A stretch of DNA of 64,000 nucleotides from Cylicocyclus nassatus (Eukaryota > Nematoda > Chromadorea > Rhabditida > Strongylidae): NCBI GenBank assembly GCA_958299035.1, contig CATQJL010000001.1:77893594-77957593 (forward strand). Direction: 5' to 3'. A model generated the notes under the pieces. It saw only the letters and a list, made by a program, of their open reading frames with translations, was not told where the DNA came from and did no database searches. Below, piece after piece: positions 12,487 through 22,800 of this stretch. The first letter of the stretch is position 1, and each line of letters starts with the position of its first letter. The translations under genes were made by a program, and so were the position numbers.

Positions 12487-13160
12487 CAAGGTGTCCCAAA
12501 AGTATGTATGCACCGTTATATCGTTGATATCTCTATTCCTTAGAAGTCTTTTGCCTATCTTCAGATATCATTTCGTAGAAATAGCTTCAAGTTAGATCTA
12601 CAGTGTGGAAAAATCAACGACCTTTGTTCATTACTGTAGGATTGCGGTAGGGACTTTAAGAAGGCTTTTGAGCCGTTGAAGGCCCTATTTCGCCTCACAA
12701 AGCAAACCAAACAATTTGGAAACTCTTACACTAGCTGATTAGAATCGCTAAAATCAGATATGAACTCTGCATTCGACCGCGAGGCTTCTCATAATTTATG
12801 CCAGGTTAAACCGTAACTGCTGTCTTTACAATGGTTCCTAAAATTGTGATCAGACCATTTAAAAGCTTTAGAAACGTTTAGAAAGTAGTGCTCAGCGCAC
12901 GCAAAATCCCTGGTACACCACTTTTCACGGTTTTTGGAGATTTTTTTTGAAGCAGGACTAGTCCACAATGACGCTGTAAGCCGAAAGTTCCCACCATAAG
13001 CCAACAGTAATGAAGAGCGATCGGTAGTACCCCCCCCCCCCATACTGCAAATCTAATTTGAAGCCAGCTCTACAAAAGAGTATCTTAGTTAGGTAAAAGA
13101 CTTTTTAGGAAGAGAGATAGTAACGATCAAACAGTGTATAAATACTTTTGGGGCGCCCTG
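12487..13160. mobile_element. Tc1/mariner-type MITE with GGTGTCCCAAAA ends
   Basis: The left end is CAAGGTGTCCCAAAAGTATG after TA; the right end is the inverse of CAGGGCGCCCCAAAAGTATT, followed by CA where TA would be expected. It is 674 bases, the same length as the better copy at 62999-63672, and shares internal blocks such as TTACTGTAGGAT. Non-coding. Confidence 0.85.
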
Positions 13161-14382
13161 CATTTTCTTCAAGTGTTATCATCATGCAAAGCCATGAAAG
13201 AATCCAAATAATGGCGTAAAGCCGTGCTGTTTGCTTCGCTATTCGTTGGAATCCTAACAGTCTTCTCTCTTTACGTATATCAATAAGTTTAGTTTGAAAC
13301 AAGACGACATCTATCATTTCAATGTTACGTCGAATTATAACTAACACATCTTTCTTGGGCTAATAGCGCAGAGTGAATGTAAGAAACATATTATTCCAAA
13401 CAGCAAAGCAACTTCTACGAAATGGCATTCAAAAACTTACAAAAGGTTTAGCCCACATAAATTTTGATGGCAATTTCAACCAAGGAGAATTCTAGAATAT
13501 TTCAAGTGTCTAAAAATTCGGATTCCTTCCAAATGAAAGTGATTTAGCTTCTGCAAATGAGCGCCACCTCTTGCAAATCAAAAATTCTCCGAAGATCTTG
13601 GCTAAATTCAATACAATATCGTTCTCTTTCAAACAACTATAAATGCATTGCAGTGCTACCGGTGGGCTCTCGGAATCACCAAAAATTGACGTGAGCCTTG
13701 CCATTGTCAAGTTTCTCCACTTTCTAAAATTTTGTAACAATCCTCGGAAGAAGCATAAGAGGGGTATGCATAGAACAAATCGGAGAGGATAAATACATTC
13801 TGCTTTTCTTAATAACTCAGTAAAAGTTTGTGGTAGAATTTATTCGATGTTTCAACCATATGGTTAACTCATACCCCACGAATATCGGTGAGCAGCTACT
13901 GTCATTCGATGCAGTTTTTACTCGTCCTTGTAATAGGTATTTTCTGTTTCTGATTTGCAAAATATTTGGATAATATTAACATGATTCATGTTTCAAGCGC
14001 TGGCAATGGCGTATCCGAAAAATCAAGACGTGATATCTTCAAACCGTGAACGCCCGCTTGTCTCGTAAAATTAAGGTTGAATCATAAACTATCTTTGTAA
14101 GTTTTGATTTCTAGGCATTTACCGGTGTGCATGATGCGTTCATATCTAAGATAGCTTGCTAGTTTTAGTGGTTTATCATGAAACTAAATCATATGGTGAG
14201 ATTTGAAAAAAAAAAGAATTGTTTTGTATCTTTCAAAATTACTCTTCTGTTCATATGTCACACGGGTCATAGCAAACCATGGCTTATTATTTTTGTTGAT
14301 TTTTAAGAGCGCGTTGGTTGCAGTGCAATGCAATCATAATCATTTGAAATGCAACTGAGAGTTTCTAAGATCTTTTAATTTG
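13161..14382. other. Intergenic, nothing recognised
   Basis: No exon with splice signals and no clear inverted repeat, apart from a CAAAGCAACTTCTACGA trace of the abundant hairpin family near 13400. Confidence 0.45.
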
Positions 14383-14421
14383 TGGGATGTGGCGCTTGTT
14401 TGAAAAAAGCGCAACATCCCA
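14383..14421. repeat. Hairpin beside a mariner-type MITE
   Basis: TGGGATGTGGCGCTT faces AAGCGCAACATCCCA with one G/A mismatch and a loop of 9 bases. It abuts the left end of the MITE at 14422. Confidence 0.55.
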
Positions 14422-15318
14422 TTAGGCTTATGCAAAAATAATGGCCGAACTTTCAAGCCTTTTTTCAGAGCAACTTTTTCCACAATACTTCCTCTTAAAA
14501 ATAGATTATGTGTACCATCGAAAAGCTGTTTTCATGCTCTACCAAATAGTGTTTGAAACGGGCTTCCATCTTCATCTGTTATAAAGTTACTAAGCTTCAA
14601 ACAACCGCATCCAAAATCAGAATTTTATTGCATCCACCTTTTGGTTAGAATTCAAGCGCATATCAATGGCACTTCTTTGAAAATTTAGCTGTATGTAATG
14701 AAAATTACCTACATCATGCATACTTAGCTGTAAATTTTGAAGTTATCCAGACTGAGATATCGGCTTCTCAACATGGGTAACCGTTGCGGTTACTTCATAA
14801 CTCAAAAATTTCTATAGAAGAAGTCATTCGCCAAAGCTTTGCTCAATTTTGTAAGCGTAATTCTAGTGCATCTTATTAGCAGTTTTGCAGAAACATCCAG
14901 TTGTTAAGTACGCAGAAAATCAGAAAATTTTAAATTTGGGACTTTGAGGCAAAGTGAAAAAATGTCGTAAAAACTGACAATTTTTGATTCTATTTTCCTT
15001 TTCATAAATTTTGTTTCTCCAAACCCGTTCCAAAGTATTTTATACTACTGGCTTGCGGCAACAAGATAAACCACTTGTAACTTGAGTTAACTAATTTTAG
15101 AAGCTATGAATTGTCAAATACAAGGTTAAAAAAACCTTTTTTTTTCAATCCGTATTTCTCTAGTTTGTGATATGACTGCACGCAAATGTGCGCTGTATTG
15201 TAAAAGGTTTGCTGCTTCTAATAGTCTTTACCGCATTGGGAAATGTGAATTCTTGACGAAGTTACGACGGGTCTAAGTGAGAATTCGCAAATCGGCCATT
15301 ATTTTTGCATCAACCTAA
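14422..15318. mobile_element. Mariner-type MITE (897 bases)
   Basis: The ends are TTAGGCTTATGCAAAAATAA and the inverse of TTAGGTTGATGCAAAAATAA, each running into TGGCCGA. TA follows the right end and CA precedes the left. The interior has no coding signal. Confidence 0.8.
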
Positions 15319-15414
15319 TATTTCCGGAACAACTCAGTATAATGGATCATAATAATGGGTTGATCCATAATTCTTGCTTATCACATAATACCGCGATATG
15401 TCATAACCGTGTTG

Positions 15415-16596
15415 CAGTGGCGTACCCAGGATTTCGGCTCGGGGGGGGGGGGAGGACGAAAATTTTTTTCTAATGAAGGTGCTGGCCAGGGCCCGGCGGG
15501 GGTGGCGCTTTCACATCATTCGTTGTTGATGCTACTCAATGTGAAGATTCTGTGCTCCGATCGCTAGCCTGCCCGCAGGCGGGAATTCAAACCGCAATTC
15601 TTGTAAGAGGAAAATAACAAAATAGGCTCGTTTTCAATGCACAAGTAACGATATGGCACCAAATTTGCTGTGTAGTTGGAGGACCATGAGCACACAAAAA
15701 AAGTATGAAGAATTATGAGAAACTTAGGTGAATTTAAAAAATGGTAAGTGTTTTTCGAAATTAGGTGGCTCCCGCGCCACCTGGGAGCCACCTGGGGTGG
15801 CTCCCTGCTTCCCTTCACACAATTTCCCGGATTTCTTTGCATAAATGTGGACTAGGTCGAGAGTATTACTATATGTTCAAATCCGCTTCCAAAACCACCA
15901 AGGCACCGCTTCGATACAGCCCCAAATAGGGTTCGCAGCGTTATGATCGGCCTCGGAAAGCGCGCTCCAATCGCAATCGATTATTGTAAATTGTAAAGTT
16001 TCGCAGCTGACTAATAAATGAGTAGTATCTTAGTTATATAAACGTCAAAGTTTGTGCAAATCTTGACCCTATGTTTTTTTATAGATTCCTTTGCGGATGA
16101 ACCCATTGAGCTGAAACCTTGATGACCTGGGCTGGACCAGGAAAGCCAGGTAGTACTACTATAATAAGCGCTGAGGCCGCCCATCTTATTCTTTGTGTAT
16201 ATTGTTTGTGAGGGACTTACGGGGGTCAAAAATAGGGTCAAAGAGGAAGTCGTAAGAAATTTTGGCTTTAAAGGGGATATCGTTTTCAAAATTCTGAAAT
16301 GCCACCTCCAGCCGGGCCCTGCGTGGCGTCAGCCACGCACTCCGAAAAATTTTTGGAATGTTTCCCAAAATTTTTCTGGGCCCCTGACCCCAAAATTCCA
16401 AAAAAAGGCGTGGCGGCAGCCACGCTCTCGAAAAAAATTTTTTACGAGGCTGATTTAAATTTTTAAAAATTTTTAAAAATTATTTTAATTATTTACAAGT
16501 AAAAGCAAGTCCTCTGCACATTTTTATAACAGCTTTAAGTAACTTTCAAAAAATTCCCAACATTCTCCCCCCCCCTCCCTCCTCGGTACGCCACTG
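15415..16596. mobile_element. hAT-type MITE, family B (complete)
   Basis: It begins CAGTGGCGTACCCAGGATTT, followed by a G run, and ends in a C run and GGTACGCCACTG. The 8-base flanks CCGTGTTG (15407-15414) and CCTTGTTG (16597-16604) differ at one base, in keeping with a hAT duplication. The interior includes GGTGGCTCC inverted clusters near 15770 and the GCGTGGCGTCAGCCACGC stem near 16321. No transposase is present. Confidence 0.85.
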
Positions 16597-16873
16597 CCTT
16601 GTTGCATTAAATAGGTTTGGGATACTTTTCGAAGGAGCAAAGCAAGCTCCAGTCGTTAAAAGCCGAAATATATACAGATCCAAGTGCACGAGAGGTCAAG
16701 GCAAACTACAACTTTGTTTTAAGATCACTGCAACATCCCTAGTCGCTTACGCATTTACATTTCACGAAGGATGTTCGTATACAAAGCTATTGCATTTTCT
16801 CAACCACAAAAAAGGCCAATCCAATCTTTTTTGATTCAGATTTTCATAAGCGCTGATTTTCAAAAAATATGTA
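16597..16873. other. Spacer with a fragment of the abundant hairpin family
   Basis: GGAGCAAAGCAAGCTCCA near 16637 matches the family listed at 11191. Nothing else was seen. Confidence 0.4.
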
Positions 16874-17584
16874 TTAGGTTGGTGCAAAAGTTCTTTCCGC
16901 CCAAATTCAAAAATTCATAACTTGTTGAATTCTCAACGAAACTGCAAGATCTAAATTTTGCTTAAGAGAGAAACTCATGCTCTTTGCATTTGTACCTGAA
17001 CTGTTCGTTAATGTTTACAAGTTAGGGAGATAGAAGCTCAAAGCCAAAATCAGTCGAAATTTGAATTTTTCGTGTAGGGTCATAAAAAATCGGAAACCTG
17101 CAACAAAAATCGGAGCAGTCAGTATTGTAGGTTCTTTCACCAGCTCTTTCTAACGGTGCAAAGTTTGCGCTGATTGAGCGCCTCTATCAAAAGTTATGAA
17201 TTTCGAGCAAGCAATACAAAAGGGCGAATTTGATTTATTTTGGCGTTTTTCAGGGAAATCATAACTTTTCATAGAGACGCTCAATCAGCGCAAACTTTGC
17301 ACCGTTAGAAAGAGCTGGTGAAAGAACCTACAATCCTGACTGCTCCGATTTTTGCTGCAGACTTCCGATTTTTTATGACCCTACACGAAAAATTCAAATT
17401 TTGAGTGATTTTGGTTTTGAGCTTCTATCTCCTTAAGTTGTAAACTTTAACGAACAGTTCAGGTATAGATGCAAAGAGCATGAGTTTCACTCTTAAGCAA
17501 AATTTAGATATTGCAGTTTCGTTGAGAATTCAACAAGTTATGAATTTTTGAATTTGGGCGGAAAGAACTTTTGCACCAACCTAA
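16874..17584. mobile_element. Mariner-type hairpin MITE, near-perfect palindrome
   Basis: The ends are TTAGGTTGGTGCAAAAGTTC and its inverse, with TA at 16872-16873 and 17585-17586. The two arms of about 350 bases are almost fully complementary, with the axis near 17230. Arm segments such as GTAGGGTCATAAAAAATC recur in the element at 28412-29116, which has different ends. Confidence 0.95.
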
Positions 17585-17586
17585 TA

Positions 17587-18438
17587 TAAGGGGAGCTAGG
17601 TCCGTATCTGGACAGCTCGCTTTCGTAGGAAACTAGAAATCACCGTACCATTGAAAACTTGCAGTACGCATTTGCTATTCTGGGAAAAGCATATAATTTC
17701 TCCATTCTAAGAATTCTAGCACACGAAAGAATACAGCGACTGTATACACAACATCTCATATGGAAAGCTTATGCGTAAGCTAATAGGAGATCCGCTTTTT
17801 AGACGTAGCTGTATTTGAACTGGTTCTTCTAGGCATTTGAGTAAGTTCCGGGTCTTAGTTAAATAAGCGTGGACTAGCAAAGCCAGTTTTTCCTTAAGCC
17901 TTGCTTTGCTCTATCAGATGGTATCAGCGAATTTTTTTGAAAATCGCCATAAGTACGTTTATTGAGCACGAAGTATTACGGTAAATGCGGCTGAACTGCA
18001 ACGGGTCTGAGCTATCGCCCTGTAGAATTTTGACTTATTGAACTTGTGTTGGCTGTCTGCAAATCCGCCCTTAAAGCTATCACAAATTAGAGCGCTTATA
18101 GTACATTCGACGTGCTGAACGAACTGCAGCTATAGATCAATAATGAAGTGCTTTCTAGCAGTAATTAAAAGTAATAGAGCTGTAAATGCCAGAATTCCAC
18201 TTGCATAAACCTATTTAATAACAAATCTATTCTCAAGTAAGTTCACCAAAGTTATTTCTAGGCCCTAGGCTAAATTAGTTTTGAAAGCTTTGAACCAAAC
18301 CTACTATGAAGAAGTAAAATGGTAGGAGATGATAACAATGCAATGAGCTAAACATAGCCTTTCATTAAAAGGCAAACTGTAAAGAACTATCGTTAAAATT
18401 TGTGTCTTTGTTGAAATTCGCATAACGCCAGTTTCCAG
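17587..18438. other. Upstream region of the plus-strand secreted gene
   Basis: No gene. One fragment of the abundant hairpin family (GCTTTGCTCTATCAGATGGT) lies at about 17907. Confidence 0.4.
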
Positions 18439-18448
18439 TATAAAAAGG
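18439..18448 (+). promoter_or_regulatory. TATA box
   Basis: TATAAAAAGG stands 16 bases before the ATG at 18464. That spacing is tight, so the 5' untranslated region would be very short, or a spliced leader or a later start may be used. Confidence 0.45.
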
Positions 18449-18463
18449 TCGGCTTGTAAACCA

Positions 18464-19065
18464 ATGAAAGTGATGCGATCTAAAGTGATGCTCACAAGTT
18501 TCGCTGTATTTGCGGTAACTACCTTCTTTTCTTATCAGTAGAAGCTTTTGACATCAAAATCTGTCTGATTTCAGTCACTGTTCGTGCTGAGCGCCGCCTC
18601 AGTCTCTGGCTCAAAACTCAAGGGAGCGCATTTTTGCGACAACAACATAGAAAGGCCAAGTGAAGATGGAATGACGGCGTTGTCACAGCTTTTCTTACGG
18701 ATAGCGCATTCGATGGGGAGGCATGAAGTGGTCAGTCAAAAATAAATCAAAATTTTTTGTTTATTCTCAATTCACAGAATAGTGCTTACTTGCCCAAACC
18801 CAGGAAATGCGGAGCTTTTGAAATGGCAAACACTGTCACAGATATTTGAAGTCCAATATTTCTAGTTCTGGTCAACACCTCTTGCTACTAGAGCTCAGAA
18901 TTGCTTCGAGTCATCTGCAGGCATGGACTGTCTTGTCGTCCTTTATGAGTAAGTTACATAATATTGTTCACCACAACATTCTTAATCACTGTTTCAAGGA
19001 AACAAAGTGAGATTGAATTCATCGCCCTATCAGCAGCTGCAAGATATATGGAAACACTAGCACTG
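18464..19065 (+). CDS. Small secreted protein, family member 2 (four exons, 3' end disrupted)
   Basis: Proposed exons are 18464-18514, 18575-18730, 18866-18948 and 18999-19065, 119 codons in all. The start MKVMRSKVMLTSFAVFA runs across a phase-0 intron into SLFVLSAASVSG, a strong signal peptide. The mature part begins AHFCDNN. Exon 3 holds TRAQNCFESSAGMDCLVVLY, and exon 4 holds IEFIALSAAARYMETLAL. Introns are 60, 135 and 50 bases, with acceptors GATTTCAG, TTTCTAG and TTTCAAG and donors GTAACT, GTCAGT, GTAAGT and GTCAGT. All phases equal those of the minus-strand gene at 7782-8328. About 30 bases after exon 4 a repeat (19095-19338) begins, so the 3' exons may lie beyond it or be lost. An alternative exon between 18778 and 18865 is open but has no counterpart in the paralogue. 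Confidence 0.7.
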
Positions 19066-19094
19066 GTCAGTGATGATGACAAAGATAGAGGGGG

Positions 19095-19338
19095 AGAGGA
19101 GAGGGGGGAGCCTAACTAGCCCGAACCGGGAGTGCCTGCAGGATACAGTCATGCTCGCTATCTGCGACTGTTCCTTAGGACAAAGCGATAATCCAAGTCC
19201 CGCCCCCCTTAAGAGCCTGTTTTGGAACCTGGCTAAGGAGTGCTGAAAATCCCAAGTAAACTTTAGGTCACTGAAACTGCCTCTTAGCCAAAAACCTTCA
19301 AAATGATCGTACGAAGGTGAGATTAGGTTCAAACAAAA
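19095..19338. repeat. Dispersed 240-base repeat, copy 1
   Basis: Inverted relative to 22565-22800. The copies share GGGAGTGCCTGCAGG, TCATGCTCGCTATCT, CCTTCAAAATGATCG and AGGTTCAAAC. It lies just inside the 3' side of the secreted-protein gene. Class unknown. Confidence 0.7.
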
Positions 19339-19831
19339 GAGAAAACAGTGCCGTCATCACAACATATCTACTGGTTGGAACTGATGGAACACAGCATTCT
19401 TTTGTTTGTTCAAAAGTTTATTTGAATGTTAAAGTTTCCAAAATAATTTAGGTACTTTTCCGTTATCCGGACCCATTTTTTCAAAGAAACATATTGCTTC
19501 TATCCTTGTACCATATTTTCTCCCAGCTTCATAGGGAGGAGTGTCAACCCTCTGCCACGTGTCAAAAAAAATTTGACATGTTATCTAAATGTTCAACAGG
19601 TTTTAACAAGAGTTTTGTTACCCTACCTAGGCAATGTAAGTTCAATCTGTTTTTTAGTTAATTTTGGCCTCATTTAGATAAACATCTTGAAAGTGAACAT
19701 TTTTATAATAATAATGACGTACTATCGTTGTTGAACCGATTAGACTTGCTCCTGATAGAGAGGTGCGCTAGGATTACGTCATTTAAGAGGCAAAATAAGC
19801 AGCCGCAAGGTACTTCAAACTATCATTTATA

Positions 19832-20555
19832 TTAGGTTGGTCCGAAAGTTCTGTCCCACCATTTTCAAAAAATCGTAACTTCTTCCTAACACAATGTTTT
19901 TGCAGGATTAAAACCATATCGAAAACAGCAATTCGTACACTTTCCAAAACTACCTTGGCTGCTATTCACTAAGTCCTGAATGCAGAGAAAAAATTGGAAA
20001 AAGGAAATCACTTCAATTTCGGAATTTTTAAGCAAGCCCGTTGAAAAATCCAAAACTGCGCCATAAAATCCAAAACAGGCAGTATCCTGGGTTTTTTGAT
20101 CCCCTCTTTCCAGCTGAGCAAGATTCGTGCTGATCGAGCCCTTTTGAAAGAAGTTATGATTTTCGAGAAAAAATGCCAAAAAATCAGTTTCTTAAGAAAA
20201 TTGATTTTTTGACATTTTTTCAAAAAATCATAACTTTTCGGAAAACAGCTAGATCAGTGCGAACTTTGCTCAGCCAGAAAGAGGGGGTAAAATAGTCTAG
20301 GATACTGGCTGTTTTGGATTTTATGGCACAGTTCTAGATTTTTTAACAGGCTTGCTTAAAAATTCCGAACTCGAAGTGATTTCGTTTTCCCAATTTTATC
20401 TCTGCTTTCAAAGCTTAGTGAATAGCAGCCAAGGTAGTTTTAAAAAGTGCATGAGTTGCTGTTTTCAATATGGTTTTATTCTTGCAAAAACATTGTGATA
20501 GGAAGAAGTTACGATTTTTTGAAAATGGTGGGACAGAACTTTCGGACCAACCTAA
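19832..20555. mobile_element. Mariner-type hairpin MITE
   Basis: Ends TTAGGTTGGTCCGAAAGTTC and its exact inverse are flanked by TA (19830-19831 and 20556-20557). The arms are mostly complementary, with the axis near 20190. Confidence 0.95.
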
Positions 20556-20557
20556 TA

Positions 20558-21114
20558 GTATTTTCGGCTAAATTCGTATGGCGAAAAAGGTTTGAAGAGA
20601 AATGCACTTCTGAATTACTGCTGGAAGCAAACAAGATGTTCTGAAATAAGTTCATGATTGTTTTGCGCTCATGTAAAACAGAAACAGCTTCAAAATAATT
20701 ACGAATTATCTTATATCTCACCGGAAATGATTTCGAAAAAAAAACTTGTTAAAATGGACCAAAACGTGTCAATTTTTTCGTGGCATGTGGTAAGGGGGCA
20801 GTCCTCGTAGAATATCTGGAAAATTATTCTTACACTGAAGAACGAATAATTTGAGAGCCTTTTGAAAAATGGGTACGGATAACGAAAAGTACCATAATTT
20901 ATTTGAGTGGTAAACTCAGTCAAAAGATTAACAAATTATGTGAGGAAGGATATTTCAAAAACTTCTCAAAAATAATAGCTATTTAGTGCTGAAATTCGGG
21001 CAAAGACTAGAGAATCAATCAAGAAATGACAGTTTGGAAATTTTTCATAATAATATTCTTTTATGTGGTGAAGTTAATAAAAGACATTCAAGAAATGACA
21101 TTCGATAATTATAA
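20558..21114. other. Intergenic, nothing recognised
   Basis: AT-rich, no exon or inverted repeat seen. Confidence 0.45.
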
Positions 21115-21122
21115 TTATCAGA

Positions 21123-21513
21123 CAGTGGCGGTCCCAGGATTTCCCGGGGGGGGGGGGAATTTTTTTCAAATGAAGGTGCGTGGCGCCAGCCACGGACTCC
21201 GGAAAAATTTTAGGGGTGCTTCTCAAAATTTTTGCGGGTCTCCCCCCTAAAAATTGGAAAAAGGGGGCGTGGCGAGCCGCGCCCCCGAACCCCGAATAAT
21301 TTTTTTTATAAAGCTAATTTGAATTTTTGAAAAATTTCAAAAATTACTTCAATTGTTTACAAGAATGAACAAGTCACCTGCACATTTTTATAACCCACGT
21401 AAGTAAATTTCAAAAATTTCGCGACCCATTCTCGGGGGGGGGGGGGGGACGCCAAGCTCCGCACCCTTGAAAGCCTGTTTTGCCCCCCCCCCCTCCCCTT
21501 CGGTCCGCCACTG
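21123..21513. mobile_element. hAT-type MITE, family B (short, complete)
   Basis: CAGTGGCGGTCCCAGGATTT at the left and CCGCCACTG at the right are flanked by TTATCAGA (21115-21122) and CTATCAGA (21514-21521), seven of eight bases equal. G and C runs and the GTGGCGCCAGCCAC stem are present. Confidence 0.88.
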
Positions 21514-21758
21514 CTATCAGAGTTGCCTGAAAAGAAAGATATGAAAATAAAAATCGAGATTATGAGAGTAACGATAAGTAATTTTCATACTTTGTGCCAC
21601 CATTTATGAGGAAATTTCGCCTCAAACTGTTCTTCCATCCTTTTCTTGGCATAGGTTGATGTCATTGCTTACTTTTGGCGGATTTTCTTCGCGCACCAGA
21701 ATCGTGTGTCGTTAACAGGCTGTTTTTGATCAGCAATATCAATAATGAATCCTTTAAA

Positions 21759-22167
21759 GGCAGTGTCTCACCAAAATTTAGTTGCCGAAATTTTTGCATT
21801 TTGCAAGCTTGTCGGACCCTGTCTAGCACTGTATGGGCTTAAAATCGCACGAAGTTCCCAAAAACCCCGTTTTCTGGAGGCCCCGCGGAAGCAACGTGGA
21901 CGAGTTGTACCTTCCAACTTCAGCCTCAGCCACAGTGGCAGCAACAGAGGGGAGGTGGATGCCAAGTGGAGGGACATGTTCAAACGCGTAAGGGGGGAGA
22001 CCGAAGGAATCGTCCGCGTACCAACTGGCTCTACGCGTACCACAGCGAATTTTTCTCAGCGTAGAGGGGGTCAAATTGAGTGGGACTTGTTGCAATGGCC
22101 TATCTAGAGGTCCCTACAATAGAATATGTAAAGATCCCCGCGACCTCAACTTTGGTGAGACACTGCC
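21759..22167. mobile_element. MITE with perfect TTTAAA flanks
   Basis: GGCAGTGTCTCACCAAA at the left is exactly repeated in inverse at the right, with TTTAAA outside both ends (21753-21758 and 22168-22173). Open frames on both strands inside show no recognisable domain. The GC content is higher than in neighbouring DNA, so a captured host fragment is possible. Confidence 0.88.
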
Positions 22168-22564
22168 TTTAAACAGTCAAACTTGGATGATTTTCTAGCC
22201 TTGAACGAGAATTTCAGCACACATACAAGTACTTTGAAAAACTTTGACTTTCATTTACTGAATAATTTTCTAATCTTTTGCCCAATCATTAGAATATAAG
22301 TAAGCTATTATTCTTGATAAGTTTCTAAACTGTTATGTTTTGAATGGTTTCCAGTCTTTCGCCTGAATTTCACCACTTAAATTAATTATTTTTGAGAAGC
22401 CTTACTGCCAATTCTCAAATGATTCCCTAGTCTTTTGCCTCTTCAATTTGAAACTAGCACTCAAATAAATTATTTCTGAAGAGACTGATAATTTCTCCAG
22501 TGTTTTCTAGGCTGACAGTTGAACAATAAGAATGTTGGGTTCCATTAATTTCGATCAGTAGATA

Positions 22565-22800
22565 TTTCGTTTGAACCTAATTTTACTGTGCGATCATTTT
22601 GAAGGATTATGGCTAAGAACCAGTCTCAGTGATTTGAAGTTGAATGGGGATTTTTAGCAGTCCTTGGCCAGGCTCCAAAACAAGCTTTTAGGGGGCGGGG
22701 CTTAGATTGTCGCCATGTCCCAGGGTAATCGGAGATAGCGAGCATGACTATAACCTGCAGGCACTCCCCGAAGCGAGCTAATTAGGCTCGGGTTCCTAGG
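22565..22800. repeat. Dispersed 240-base repeat, copy 2
   Basis: Reverse-orientation copy of 19095-19338. No target duplication recognised. Confidence 0.7.

Noticed and set aside
18849..18865. Very short (15-31 base) intron before exon 3
   Set aside because: A single 135-base intron from the GTCAGT donor at 18731 explains the data and matches the paralogue.
18999..19065. Similarity of EFIALSAAA to the RNase H region of Copia-type retrotransposons
   Set aside because: The exon is conserved with splice borders in a second gene with a signal peptide, and no other Copia motif is present.
21745..22107. 120-residue frame from ATG in a GC-richer segment
   Set aside because: It starts outside and runs into the TTTAAA-flanked MITE, and overlaps equally long minus-strand frames; kept only as a possible captured fragment.
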